Part shown: one piece after another, positions 26,858-36,413 of the stretch
How positions within the stretch are numbered: the stretch's first letter is position 1
Layout: every line of letters starts with the position of its first letter
Assembly: GCA_016926735.1 (NCBI GenBank)
Contig: JAFGOA010000215.1
Location: forward strand, 20,578-84,577
Reading direction: 5' to 3'
Length of the DNA: 64,000 nt
From: Promethearchaeota archaeon
Lineage (GTDB): Archaea > Asgardarchaeota > Lokiarchaeia > Sigyniarchaeales > SOKP01
Translations under genes and position numbers: made by a program
The notes under the pieces: generated by a model
What the model was told of the DNA's origin: nothing
Database searches by the model: none
The model's input: the letters and a program-made list of their open reading frames with translations, nothing else

Positions 26858-27838
26858 ATGAATACATTTTCTATTCTCTCTATTTTTATTTTAATTTCAA
26901 TTTTGATTTCTTTTGCTATAGGTGCAAATGATGAAACATTTTCAACAGTTCATGGATCTAAAACATTAACTATGAGAGAGATTCTAATTTTTGCTACGAT
27001 ATTAGCAATTTTAGGTACATTCTTGTTAGGAAGAGCAGTAAGCGATACAGTAGGAAATAAATTATTTGGATCTGGAATTTCAGATATTACAGAAAATATG
27101 GTTTTAACAGTACTTATTTCCACTTCAATATGGTTAATAATTTCTTCTTATTTGGGAGCTCCTATATCTACAACGCATTCAACAATAGGTAGTATTATGG
27201 GTGTTGGCATTTTAATTGGTGGATTAAATGGTGTTGCTTGGTTAAAGATCCTTGAAATGAGTTTTTGGTGGGTATTATCTCCTATTATAGGATTTGCAGT
27301 TACTTATATCGTATATAAACTCCTCCATAAATATATTATTAATAGATTAAAAGGATTCAAGGATTTTGAAAAAACAGAAAGAATTTTTGCTTATATTTTG
27401 CTAATTACTATTGGTTTGACAGCATTTTCCCGAGCTGGTAATGATTGTTCTAATGCTGTTGGAATAGTTATAGGTTTAGATACAGATATTAGCATAGACT
27501 TAATATTATTCATCACAGGAATTAGTCTTTCTTTAGGAATTATTATGTTAGGAAGAACTGTTATTAAAAGCGTAGGGAATTTAACAGAATTGGTTCCGAG
27601 TTCTGCATTCGCTAGCGAAGTACCTACAGCAGGTATTTTATTTATTGGAACATTTCTAGGAATACCTTTATCTGGTTCTCATATGTTGGTTGCTTCATTG
27701 GTTGGATTATCTAAAGCAAGGAAAGCACCAAGAAAAGGAGGTTTGATCAAAATCATAATAATTTGGATTCTTACATTTCCTATGGCAGCTTTATTAGCAA
27801 TTGGATTATATTATCCTATTAGTTTAATCTCTTTTTAA
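26858..27838 (+). CDS. pit: PiT-family inorganic phosphate transporter
   Basis: 326 residues with about ten hydrophobic segments. Two inverted halves carry the PiT signatures: F-A-I-G-A-N-D-E-T-F near 20-29 and R-A-G-N-D-C-S-N-A-V-G near 198. Conserved P-I-S-T-T-H-S (about 108) and P-L-S-G-S-H (about 272) follow. The first motif has Glu-Thr where most family members have Val-Ala. Translation starts at ATG behind a strong AGGAGGT. It is coupled to the DUF47 regulator just upstream. The substrate is probably phosphate with a cation. Confidence 0.92.
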   Translation: MNTFSILSIFILISILISFAIGANDETFSTVHGSKTLTMREILIFATILAILGTFLLGRAVSDTVGNKLFGSGISDITENMVLTVLISTSIWLIISSYLGAPISTTHSTIGSIMGVGILIGGLNGVAWLKILEMSFWWVLSPIIGFAVTYIVYKLLHKYIINRLKGFKDFEKTERIFAYILLITIGLTAFSRAGNDCSNAVGIVIGLDTDISIDLILFITGISLSLGIIMLGRTVIKSVGNLTELVPSSAFASEVPTAGILFIGTFLGIPLSGSHMLVASLVGLSKARKAPRKGGLIKIIIIWILTFPMAALLAIGLYYPISLISF

Positions 27839-27918
27839 TCATGAAAAATTTAGTATAAAGTTATAAATCTTCTTCCTTTTTAATTAGTATATTCTATTTA
27901 TTAGTATAGGTCTTTAAA

Positions 27919-28251
27919 ATGAGTACGAGATCTCAAAACCCTGACATCGAAAAGATAGTCTATATTTTAGCTTTACTAGGAAGTATTATTGCCATACTTG
28001 AGGCAGCAATTGGACTTTCTCATATTAATCTTCCAAATCTAGATTATAATCTTGTTGCTTATATTGTTGCAATAATTATTGCTATTCTTGCTCTTTTTAG
28101 TACATTGAAACCTAATGATCCGATTCCCTATCATTGGATTGTATTATTTATATTTTCAATTTTACTGATAATTCTAGGAAGTATTATTGGTGGAATTATG
28201 ATTTTAATTGCTGCAATATTAGCTTTATTAGCAGAAAATAAAGTTATCTAA
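27919..28251 (+). CDS. Small membrane protein, unrecognised
   Basis: 110 residues with about four hydrophobic segments and very short loops; two adjacent segments near the C-terminus are Ile/Gly-rich (I-I-G-G-I-M-I-L-I-A-A-I-L-A). No family recognised. It follows the PiT transporter by 80 bases and converges with the DUF123 gene (7 bases between stops). It may share regulation with phosphate transport, but its own promoter seems likely. Confidence 0.55.
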   Translation: MSTRSQNPDIEKIVYILALLGSIIAILEAAIGLSHINLPNLDYNLVAYIVAIIIAILALFSTLKPNDPIPYHWIVLFIFSILLIILGSIIGGIMILIAAILALLAENKVI

Positions 28252-28258
28252 ATTTTTT

Positions 28259-28696
28259 CTAGTTATTTTTATTATTTTTTAAAAATATTTGTCTTAAAAA
28301 GTTATCACTCTTTATTATCGATTTCCTACAATAAAATAAATGACTTTTACACTTGCAATCAGAGCTACCGAAATTTAATATATAACATTCAGAAGATTTA
28401 TTCAAATCTTTTGCTATTAAACATTCTAATTTTGTCTTGGAAGGGATTAAATATATTTTTCTCAAACATACATTATTATTCTTTAATAAATAATCTATAT
28501 GCCAATGTATCTTTTTTAATTCTGAATCTTTTATATGTCTTTTTACTCTATTCATTAAAGTGGAGGATCCTTTATTCCCCATAGCTGATCCAACATATAT
28601 ATAATATCCAGATTCAAAATTAATATTGCCAAGAGAACCTATTTTTATATTTGAATTACACCTAATAAATAAAATTAGGAGATATGTACCCTTCAT
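28259..28696 (-). CDS. DUF123 / GIY-YIG-like nuclease domain protein
   Basis: 145 residues. The N-terminal G-T-Y-L-L-I-L, then G-Y-Y-I-Y-V-G-S-A-M-G, R-V-K-R-H-I-K and I-H-W-H-I-D-Y-L-L match DUF123, a GIY-YIG-related domain found alone or fused to endonuclease III in archaea. A conserved C-terminal F-G-S-S-D-C-K-C-K-S-H-L-F-Y is present. The role is unproven; DNA repair is the usual suggestion. It is convergent with the small membrane gene upstream. Confidence 0.82.
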   Translation of the reverse strand: MKGTYLLILFIRCNSNIKIGSLGNINFESGYYIYVGSAMGNKGSSTLMNRVKRHIKDSELKKIHWHIDYLLKNNNVCLRKIYLIPSKTKLECLIAKDLNKSSECYILNFGSSDCKCKSHLFYCRKSIIKSDNFLRQIFLKNNKNN

Positions 28697-28854
28697 CTCA
28701 AAATATTAATGCAAATATACTATTACAATTTATTGAAAAGTTGAAATAATATAAAATTAAGTCTAAAAATAGTTTTTTCTATACTTAATAAACATTAATT
28801 TAATAAATTTTCGAGCATATATATAAATGATAACCAAAAAAAGGTGATATAACT

Positions 28855-29049
28855 ATTAGAGTTAGAGCCTGTAATAAATGTAAAGAATATATATCAATTG
28901 ATGTAGAAGATCTCACAGGACAGGAAATGGTACAAGAATTTGATGGAGCTCATCGTAATCATACTGTTGTAACTGTGAATCTTAAAGAAGTTGAAAAAGA
29001 TTTCGAAAATGTAGAAGAGAAAATAAGATCAGCTTTTATTGAAATTTAA
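28855..29049 (+). CDS. Small zinc-finger-like protein with non-AUG (ATT) start
   Basis: An open frame encodes about 64 residues beginning R-V-R-A-C-N-K-C-K-E-Y and containing G-A-H-R-N-H-T-V-V-T-V. The C-x2-C plus H-x2-H pattern suggests one zinc site. The frame opens after TAA 28831 and has no ATG, GTG or TTG before the cysteine pair. GGTGAT at 28843-28848 lies 6 bases before ATT 28855, which I take as the start. The GTG inside GGTGAT is out of frame. Codon use is like the neighbours and the frame is clean to its TAA. Function unknown. Confidence 0.6.
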   Translation: MRVRACNKCKEYISIDVEDLTGQEMVQEFDGAHRNHTVVTVNLKEVEKDFENVEEKIRSAFIEI

Positions 29050-29111
29050 AAAAATATAGATCTTCTATTATCTTTATTTTATCTTTTTAAAAAGTAATAA
29101 TATATACTTAT

Positions 29112-29639
29112 TTATAGCATTTTATTTTTAATTTCTCTTACCATCTTTAACCCATCACTATTAATTTCAGATAATAATTCACGGAGGATATCATTTATTT
29201 CAATGCCTTTCAACTCACATGAAATATAGAGGAGGGATAGAATCTCACGCGAAAGTATTCTTAGATTTTTAATATCCTCTATAGGAATGCGAATACCTAA
29301 AGATTTTAGATCATTATGAGTTTCTTTTTCCTGTTGTCTTATTGTAATTAAAAAATCATTCTTACGACCTTTCCATTCTTCTGAAATTCCTCTTATAGAT
29401 AAAATATATCTTTTTGTAGGGCTCCCAATTCCCATAACGTCTTTTGCGAACTCTAAAGGTACAGAATTATTTAAAGATTTTAATCCAAAAGATCTATTGA
29501 TTTTATTACTTTTATCTAATTTTTCTTTTAATTGACTTACTTCATTAGTTAATTTTTCAACAGTTAGAGATAATTTTTCAAATTTTTTCAATAATATTTC
29601 TTCAATACTTTTTTTGTTTAAAGTATTCAAATACAACAC
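29112..29639 (-). CDS. Coiled-coil protein, unrecognised
   Basis: 175 residues. Residues about 10-47 form a heptad-type coiled coil (L-S-L-T-V-E-K-L-T-N-E-V-S-Q-L-K). The rest is a compact mixed region with a basic helix and a C-terminal helical segment (I-L-R-E-L-L-S-E-I). No family recognised. Together with the coiled coil, its position divergent from the two-helix membrane protein at 29756 suggests a structural or scaffolding role, which is a guess. Confidence 0.5.
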   Translation of the reverse strand: MLYLNTLNKKSIEEILLKKFEKLSLTVEKLTNEVSQLKEKLDKSNKINRSFGLKSLNNSVPLEFAKDVMGIGSPTKRYILSIRGISEEWKGRKNDFLITIRQQEKETHNDLKSLGIRIPIEDIKNLRILSREILSLLYISCELKGIEINDILRELLSEINSDGLKMVREIKNKML

Positions 29640-29755
29640 TTAAATTTTTTATTTGATAGTAATTAGAAATAACAATTAAAAAAGCTTGTTAATATTATAT
29701 TAATCTGTGCTAAATTAATAATTTATAAAACTAACAAAAAATGATGTGATTTCAG

Positions 29756-31300
29756 ATTTCTTCAGAAGAAGATTTTAATGATATAGAAGCTTTAAAAGAT
29801 TCCGAAAGTACTTCGACCAAAAAACATGATTTATTAAATTTTGAGACAAAAATTGATTATAAATATACTCTTAAAAAAAAAAAACAAAATAAAGAGTCAT
29901 ATTTGGTTGATGCTTTTTTTTTTATTCCTAAATCACTTCAAATAAATAAAGGTACATATAATAAAGAACAATTTTTTTATGATTTGCATAATCGTATTCG
30001 ATTTAAGACTCCTAAAATGTTTATAAAAGATATATTAGATGATGATAATATATTATCTCCTCTCAGTATAATTAAAAAGGCTCTTAATCAATCTGTGAAT
30101 AAAACTCATATTGATAATTTAATACAAAGGGAATTAAGAATATTAGCTAGTATTATAAAGACTTCATTAAAAGATAAATTACACTTTTTTCTAAGAAATT
30201 ATAAATTACAGAAGAAAATAAGTTTTTTATTAAATATCTTAGAAGAATATATATTAATTATAAGAGAATTTAAGGATCAACTAATAAATCTAAAGATATT
30301 AATAATAAACTATAATCCAAGTGAGGAATTAAATGATACAATAAAATATTCTGAGGAATATATAAGTTTGCAGATTGAAATGTTTTTTACTAAAATATTG
30401 ACAAAATTAGGTGAATCTTTATATGAATCTCAAAAAAATTTATTAATACAATCTATAGAAAATGAACAATCTTATAGAATAGAACAAAAAAGCAGATTAA
30501 TCATTGATGAAAGAAGTGATAATGAAGCTTTTATTTATCATGAAGGAATAATGAAAAAATATGTTCAAGGTGTTCTTTATTTGAAAAAAAAAGAGAAAAA
30601 ACCACAAGAAACCTCTTTAGAATTGTTTTATTCTATAGGTGCGGGATTAGCTATGTTTATTTCTCTTTTTTTTGGAATTTTTTTATATTCACATTTAGAG
30701 GAATATTCACTTCCTTTTATTGGTTTAGCTGTTGTAGTTTATACTTTAAGAGATAGAATTAAAGATCATATTCGAAAATTTTCTCAAAAAGCAATTATAT
30801 TATATCTTCCTGATAAAAAGACAGACATTATGGATGGATTTTATAATGAGAAAATAGGTATTTGTAGGGAGAAAATGTATTTCCCAGAAATTAATAAAAT
30901 TCCTAAAGAGATTTTAGATATACGAAAGTTAAGTAATAAATCTTCTATAGAAACTGAAGGAAAACCAGAGGTATGCTTAGCTTATAGAAAAAAAATAACA
31001 CTCTCAAGTAAGAAGATTAATAAAATGCATACAAGACATAAGGATATTTTGGATATTACTAAATTTAATATTCATTATTTTTTACATTATGCTGATGATC
31101 CTTATCATAATATCGTTTCTTGGCGTTCTACAGATAAAAAATTAGAGAAATATTCAATGTCTAAGGTTTATCATTTAAATATAATCTTTAAATTAACAAG
31201 TTTTGGAAATAATAATGTTAAAGAAGTATTATATCAGAAATATAGAATAATATTAAACCAAAATGGTATTAAAAAAGTATTAGCTGTAATTATCAACTAA
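29756..31300 (+). CDS. Large two-helix membrane protein of unknown function
   Basis: About 514 residues if started at ATT 29756, which lies 5 bases after GTGAT. The only canonical in-frame start, TTG 29903, would remove an acidic N-terminal 49 residues that read as coding (S-S-E-E-D-F-N-D-I-E-A-L). A long helical soluble region is followed by two adjacent membrane helices at about 290-311 and 317-331, then about 180 residues of probable cytoplasmic domain. I recognise no family. A DNA methyltransferase gene follows 105 bases downstream on the same strand. Confidence 0.58.
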   Translation: MSSEEDFNDIEALKDSESTSTKKHDLLNFETKIDYKYTLKKKKQNKESYLVDAFFFIPKSLQINKGTYNKEQFFYDLHNRIRFKTPKMFIKDILDDDNILSPLSIIKKALNQSVNKTHIDNLIQRELRILASIIKTSLKDKLHFFLRNYKLQKKISFLLNILEEYILIIREFKDQLINLKILIINYNPSEELNDTIKYSEEYISLQIEMFFTKILTKLGESLYESQKNLLIQSIENEQSYRIEQKSRLIIDERSDNEAFIYHEGIMKKYVQGVLYLKKKEKKPQETSLELFYSIGAGLAMFISLFFGIFLYSHLEEYSLPFIGLAVVVYTLRDRIKDHIRKFSQKAIILYLPDKKTDIMDGFYNEKIGICREKMYFPEINKIPKEILDIRKLSNKSSIETEGKPEVCLAYRKKITLSSKKINKMHTRHKDILDITKFNIHYFLHYADDPYHNIVSWRSTDKKLEKYSMSKVYHLNIIFKLTSFGNNNVKEVLYQKYRIILNQNGIKKVLAVIIN

Positions 31301-31405
31301 AAAAACTAAAGCTCTTTTTATAATTAAGATTATGAAATTTAATATTCATTAAAATTTGAATATCTCATACAATTAAATTGAAGATAATTAAATTCCAAAA
31401 TAATA

Positions 31406-32509
31406 ATGATAAGTATAAATTGGGAAGGTAAAGATAAATTTATTAGTAATATAGAAAAAAGAAAACAATATTTTAGTAATATATTTAAAAATATCACTTC
31501 TTGTTTAGATAATAGTATAACAAATGAACGTTATACAAAATGTAGTATTAAAAATTGGAATAGAAAATTATTTTGGGGAAATAATATTGAAATAATATAT
31601 TATCTTTTAAATTTTCTAAAAGATAAAATTGATTTAGTATATATAGATCCTCCCTTTTTTACAAGATCAAATTATAAAATCCAAATAAACGAGGATAAAA
31701 ATCTTTATGAAGATATTGCATATTACGATACTTGGAATAAAGATATTAATTCTTATTTACAAATGCTCTATAAGAGACTGTTCCTTATAAAATCTCTTCT
31801 TTCTGAAAAGGGACTTATATTTGTTCATTTAGATTGGCATGCTAATCATTATGTAAAGATAATTTTAGATGAAATTTTTGGAACTGAAAATTTTATTAAT
31901 TCAATTGTTTGGTATTATTATAATAAATATAGTGCTGGAAAAATGCAATTACCAAGAGCTCATGATGATATTTTAGTATATTCTAAAACCAAACATTATT
32001 CTCTTAATGAAATTAGAGTTTTAAGAAAAAAACCCATAAAACAATTAAAAAGAATAAATGTAAATGGGACCCTTAAGAATCTTAAAGATAGATATGGGAA
32101 GGTAATATATAGAACTGTTAAAGATAAAAAAATAGACGATGTGTGGAAAATTCCTTGCCTACAACCGGCATCAAAACACTGGTTGGGGTATCCTACTCAA
32201 AAACATCCTAAGTTGTTAGAAAGAATTATTAAATTAGGTTCTAATGAAAATGATCTTATCGCAGATTTTTTTTGTGGTTCAGGAACAACCTTAATTACAG
32301 CTGAAAGGTTAGGAAGAAAATGGATAGGATCAGATATATCAAAATACGCTATATATTTAACAAGAAAAATGCTCTTAAATCACTATGAAGAATTTGAGAA
32401 TTTAAATAATAAAAATTTAGAATTATGGGCTCATTTGGATGAAGAGAAGAAGAAAATTATTAATTCAAATTTTTTTAAGAAAGAATTAAAAATACAGAGG
32501 ATAAAATAA
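31406..32509 (+). CDS. Site-specific DNA methyltransferase (N4/N6, beta-type)
   Basis: 367 residues. The catalytic motif IV is D-P-P-F at 81-84, followed far downstream by the SAM motif F-C-G-S-G-T at 289-294. This order is that of the beta class of amino-methyltransferases (N6-adenine or N4-cytosine), often part of type II or III systems. A target-recognition region lies between. No restriction endonuclease is adjacent, so it looks orphan: either epigenetic or a remnant. The specificity cannot be read. Confidence 0.88.
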   Translation: MISINWEGKDKFISNIEKRKQYFSNIFKNITSCLDNSITNERYTKCSIKNWNRKLFWGNNIEIIYYLLNFLKDKIDLVYIDPPFFTRSNYKIQINEDKNLYEDIAYYDTWNKDINSYLQMLYKRLFLIKSLLSEKGLIFVHLDWHANHYVKIILDEIFGTENFINSIVWYYYNKYSAGKMQLPRAHDDILVYSKTKHYSLNEIRVLRKKPIKQLKRINVNGTLKNLKDRYGKVIYRTVKDKKIDDVWKIPCLQPASKHWLGYPTQKHPKLLERIIKLGSNENDLIADFFCGSGTTLITAERLGRKWIGSDISKYAIYLTRKMLLNHYEEFENLNNKNLELWAHLDEEKKKIINSNFFKKELKIQRIK

Positions 32510-32661
32510 TCCACAAATAAATTATCAAGAATAGAGATTAGGATTTTTAAAGATAATAAAAAATGGATAACTCAATTAATATTTCTATATCCCTTTTTAT
32601 AGAATATCAAATAGAAAAAGTTTAAAGAATTGTAAAATTAAAATAATAAAAATATAGAAAT

Positions 32662-33336
32662 ATGAATGAGTCATTTAATACAATTCTTTTAAGATTAAAT
32701 ATGACGGATGAAGATTCTAGTAAAAGTAAAGATAAACAAGAGAATTCAAATATTTCCACCTCATTGGAGAAAAAAGAACAATATAATGATTTATCTGAAG
32801 AAAAATTGATCGAAAAATTATTAGATACTGATAAAAAATTATCATTAGCTAAAAAAGAATTAATTCAATCAAAAGAAGAAAAAAAAAATTGGCAAGAAAA
32901 ATATACTCGACTTCAAGCAGAATTTGAAAACACTCAAAAGAGATGGGAAAAATCAAAAGATCAACTTAAAAATCAATCAAAAGGAAATATCATAAAAAAT
33001 TTTCTTCCTTTATATGATTCATTTAAACATGCATTAAAAAATGAAGCAGAACATCACATCTTAGAACAATTTTTTAAACAATTTATGAATATTTTAAAAA
33101 ATTTAGGTGTAGAGATAATGATTATAAATGAAAAAGAGATATTTGATTATAATAAACATGAAGCCATAACAACTATGCAGAACAATGACCTTCCTAATAA
33201 TACAATTATTGAGGTTATTCAAGATGGTATTAAATTAGATAAAGATATTCTAAGATATGCAAAAGTGATTGTCAGTCAAAAACAAAAACTTAACAATAAT
33301 AATGAATCCTCTAAAGAGGAGCAACTTAAAGAATAA
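32662..33336 (+). CDS. grpE: GrpE nucleotide exchange factor
   Basis: GrpE releases ADP from the Hsp70 chaperone DnaK. A charged N-terminus and long coiled coil (about 45-110, including L-Q-A-E-F-E-N-T-Q-K-R) precede the head domain: N-F-L-P-L-Y-D-S-F-K-H-A-L, then E-I-F-D-Y-N-K-H-E-A-I and K-L-D-K-D-I-L-R-Y-A-K-V. Total length 224 from ATG 32662; ATG 32701 (M-T-D-E-D) is an equally good start and would give about 211. dnaK and dnaJ are not in the window. Confidence 0.92.
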   Translation: MNESFNTILLRLNMTDEDSSKSKDKQENSNISTSLEKKEQYNDLSEEKLIEKLLDTDKKLSLAKKELIQSKEEKKNWQEKYTRLQAEFENTQKRWEKSKDQLKNQSKGNIIKNFLPLYDSFKHALKNEAEHHILEQFFKQFMNILKNLGVEIMIINEKEIFDYNKHEAITTMQNNDLPNNTIIEVIQDGIKLDKDILRYAKVIVSQKQKLNNNNESSKEEQLKE

Positions 33337-33385
33337 AAAATACTATATTTAACATTAAGATCGTTTAAAATCGTAAATTTCTTTA

Positions 33386-35581
33386 TTATTTTATAAAATA
33401 TTGATCACAAATTTTATCTAATTCTATTTTAGTCATATTAGACATTTCTACATAATTATTAGCTAACATTTGTAATTCTTGAAAAATTTGTTTATTATCT
33501 GTTATTTTAAAGAGTAATTTTTCTAATTTTGCCATTGCTGAATATGAATGCCCTTTGAAAACATATCCAAAGAGCAAATTCTCTTTTGATTGGAAAATTA
33601 TTAAATATTCCCCATGTCTTATTCTATCTATTGACCCTGATGATGAGAATGCTTCCTTTCCAAATATGTTAATTGCTGAAATAAACCCTGCAATTAAGTC
33701 ACTATCCTTAAAATGTATATCTTCAAATGATTTACTATACAAGCAATGACCATCTATTACTTTTAAAATAACAAGATAAATTGGATCATCAGCATTATTT
33801 GGTATATCATCTATTTTAGAACGTATCATTTTGGAAAATAAGAATTCATGTTTTGATTCATTAATTCTTTCTTGTAGGGGCATATTCATGGCCATTCTTT
33901 CTTCCCAGAGATCAATATTTGCTAATATTGAATCATGTTCATTAGAAATTTTATTAGCTAATAATTTTAACTCATGTTGATTTGCTATTTTTTGAGCCTT
34001 GGTTAGTAGTGCACGAGCCTCATCTATTTCTAATTTAATTAAGGCGATTTTTGCTTTTAAAAAATATGTTTCTGTTAATAAATTATATAAATATTGAGAT
34101 TGAGCGATTTTAAGAATTTGATTGGAGAGATCTTCAATTTCAGTAAGAATAGTTAGATCTCCGGTCAATTCTAATTCATATATTAATACTTCACATAAAT
34201 TGACCATTGCTTCTATAGATATTTCGTGTTCAATAATATTTTCTTTACTAATATCTTTAAAAATCAAAGCAGCTTGCATTTTATCTCGTAAACGTTCTTT
34301 GGATTTTAGAATAATTCCTTTAGTTAATCTGTATATTTGGTCTATTTGCTTATTATCAGAATTTTTTAAATTGATTTCATATAACTTCTCTAAATAATTC
34401 TCTAAGTTTTTTGAATCATCATTCTCAATTGATAAATGGATAAGATAATAATATGCTTTAGCTATTGAGATATTGAATCTATGAGTCCGCAATATTACAA
34501 TTTCTTCTTTATGTAATAATTCTAATGCTTCTAATAGATTTTTCTTAGCAATTTCGAATTCTCCTAGTTCTCCATATATTTTACCTATCGCAACCAAATA
34601 AATAGGTCTTAATCTCGCTTTATCATCAATTCCTATAGTATCCAGACTTTTTGTATATAATTCTAGACTCTTTTTTAATTCTCCCTTCTGATCATAAACC
34701 ATTCCCATAGAAAAATATGCATGGGCAATTTGATTAATAGAATTATTTTGTTCGTTTATTTTTAAAGTGTTTTTAAAAGATTCTAAAGCCTTTTCGAATT
34801 CTCCTTTTGTTAAATAATAATATCCAAGTAAATAATAACAATTTGCTTCTATATGTTTATAATTATTCTTTTTGGCGATTTTAAGAATATCATGTGCTTT
34901 TTTTTTTGTAAATTCTAAATCTCCTTCATGATATTTAACCCATCCCAAATTAATAGTATTCCAAATTATTCCGACTAAATTTTTTTTTTCTCTAGCTAAT
35001 TCTAGACTTTCTAAAGTATAATTTTGAGAAGCTTTAAAATCCCCTATATAGTACGTTAAAGTACCTAAGTTATATAATGTCCAAATTAATCCATAAGTAT
35101 CCTTAAGATCTAGTCTTATTTTATAACTTTTTTTAAAATATTCAATTGACTCACGTATTTTGTTCATATCATAGTAAATACGACCTTTTAAATAATAAAA
35201 ATATGCTTCTCTATATTTTATTTGTACTAAAGGCATATAATCTATATTATTTAATAATAATTCACCTTGACTTATCAGATCAAGGCATTCATTTATTATT
35301 GATAATTGAGAACCATTCTCTACGCATGCTATAATTGCATCAATTTCTCTTAGTAAATTAAAGCTTTCTTGAGCAAGTTTCATCATTTCCTGGGCCATTT
35401 TATAACCTTCTCTAAATTCACCATTATCTAAACAAATGAAACTTTGAACATATTTTTTAATCAATATATCATCATCAGAAAGTCCACTCTTTTTTTCTAT
35501 TGAATTAAGTAATTCAAGAGCCTCTTTAAATTGTCCATTAATTAAATTGTTTTCTAATTGTTCAATTTTAGAGTAAAACAT
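33386..35581 (-). CDS. TPR-repeat protein with C-terminal longin/roadblock-like domain
   Basis: 731 residues. Most of it (about 5-580) is tandem TPR-type helical pairs, with clear repeats such as A-Y-F-S-M-G-M-V-Y-D-Q-K-G-E-L and L-Y-N-L-G-T-L-T-Y-Y-I-G-D-F. Residues about 600-700 form a separate domain (I-Y-L-V-I-L-K-V-I-D-G, then L-I-A-G-F-I-S-A-I, then G-E-Y-L-I-I-F and G-Y-V-F-K-G-H-S-Y) resembling the domain at the C-terminus of the 7TM protein at 23296. A scaffold coupling TPR-bound partners to GTPase control is a plausible reading. It is a single gene, divergent from the zinc-ribbon cassette. Confidence 0.78.
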   Translation of the reverse strand: MFYSKIEQLENNLINGQFKEALELLNSIEKKSGLSDDDILIKKYVQSFICLDNGEFREGYKMAQEMMKLAQESFNLLREIDAIIACVENGSQLSIINECLDLISQGELLLNNIDYMPLVQIKYREAYFYYLKGRIYYDMNKIRESIEYFKKSYKIRLDLKDTYGLIWTLYNLGTLTYYIGDFKASQNYTLESLELAREKKNLVGIIWNTINLGWVKYHEGDLEFTKKKAHDILKIAKKNNYKHIEANCYYLLGYYYLTKGEFEKALESFKNTLKINEQNNSINQIAHAYFSMGMVYDQKGELKKSLELYTKSLDTIGIDDKARLRPIYLVAIGKIYGELGEFEIAKKNLLEALELLHKEEIVILRTHRFNISIAKAYYYLIHLSIENDDSKNLENYLEKLYEINLKNSDNKQIDQIYRLTKGIILKSKERLRDKMQAALIFKDISKENIIEHEISIEAMVNLCEVLIYELELTGDLTILTEIEDLSNQILKIAQSQYLYNLLTETYFLKAKIALIKLEIDEARALLTKAQKIANQHELKLLANKISNEHDSILANIDLWEERMAMNMPLQERINESKHEFLFSKMIRSKIDDIPNNADDPIYLVILKVIDGHCLYSKSFEDIHFKDSDLIAGFISAINIFGKEAFSSSGSIDRIRHGEYLIIFQSKENLLFGYVFKGHSYSAMAKLEKLLFKITDNKQIFQELQMLANNYVEMSNMTKIELDKICDQYFIK

Positions 35582-35859
35582 GATTTAGCTAGATTGATTA
35601 TAAGATTAAAAATGATTTAATATATTCTTTTTACTGTAAAAATAATCTAAAATTCACCATAAAAAATTTTGCATTTTAATATTAAAAAATTAATTATACC
35701 GCTTATACCTATGAAAAAAATGATTTTCTATTTTTTTTATATTTTATTTAAATCTTATACTTATTAATAATATAATTTCTTCTGGCTTATGCAACAATAA
35801 AAATATTAATCTTAAAACCTTTTATATATATAAATTGATATATTAGCTAGGTAAAATAA

Positions 35860-36114
35860 ATGAGCGAAGGTCCTGATCTTCCTCCAATTCCCAGTATTGG
35901 AGAAGTACTAGGTAGGAAAGAACATTTTATACAAAAAGTAACAACTGTGATCAGATGCAAACAATGTGAGGGAAAGTACACAAGAATTTTTCAAAATGGA
36001 GATTATACTTTTAAAAAATTAGATAATGAAAATTGTCCAGAATGTAAAAAAAAAACACCCTCAATAATTGTAGAAATCTATTCAGAATGGATAAACCCTA
36101 AAAAAGAAAAATAA
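35860..36114 (+). CDS. Zinc-ribbon protein (intact copy)
   Basis: 84 residues. Two C-x2-C pairs (R-C-K-Q-C-E and N-C-P-E-C-K) separated by about 26 residues can hold one zinc. A proline-rich lead (L-P-P-I-P-S-I-G-E-V-L-G-R) precedes them and an aromatic tail (Y-S-E-W-I-N-P-K) follows. The ATG lies 7 bases after AGGT. A diverged second copy at 37393 has lost the ATG and the last residues, so this is probably the functional gene. No known function; small zinc ribbons often contact nucleic acids. Confidence 0.72.
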   Translation: MSEGPDLPPIPSIGEVLGRKEHFIQKVTTVIRCKQCEGKYTRIFQNGDYTFKKLDNENCPECKKKTPSIIVEIYSEWINPKKEK

Positions 36115-36132
36115 AATTTGTTGAAAACAGCA

Positions 36133-36330
36133 ATGTATAATATTGGATTAGAAAAATAAATTGATCAAGCAGTCGCTAGAGACTTTAAGATACATAAAAT
36201 TAATAATGAAGATAAAAAAAACGATTCTTATAAAGCATTAGAATTTACGCTATCATTTAATAATATTGAAATAAAATATAAAAGAAAAGTAGAGAGTGAA
36301 AAATATCCAATAGTTCCGAAATTTAAATAA
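36133..36330 (+). pseudogene. Truncated copy of the gene at 37666
   Basis: It aligns without gaps to codons 1-64 of the 37666 gene, but codon 9 is TAA where the intact copy has TTA, and similarity ends near codon 64 at a second TAA. Nothing downstream continues the protein; two unrelated membrane genes on the other strand follow. It is a nonsense-plus-truncation remnant in copy 1 of the duplicated cassette. Confidence 0.75.
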
Positions 36331-36413
36331 ATTTCATATAATTCCTACTATCATTCTTAAAATTTATTTCATGTAGTTTCTTCACATCAAAATAAAATTT
36401 AAAAGTCTTTTCT

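Larger units (their letters stand above)
35791..36330 (+). repeat. Duplicated cassette, copy 1
   Basis: A direct duplication about 1.5 kb before copy 2. It contains an intact zinc-ribbon gene (35860) and the truncated remnant of the partner gene (36133). The similarity includes the leader sequence (ATATATATAAATTGA) and ends near 36330. Confidence 0.8.
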
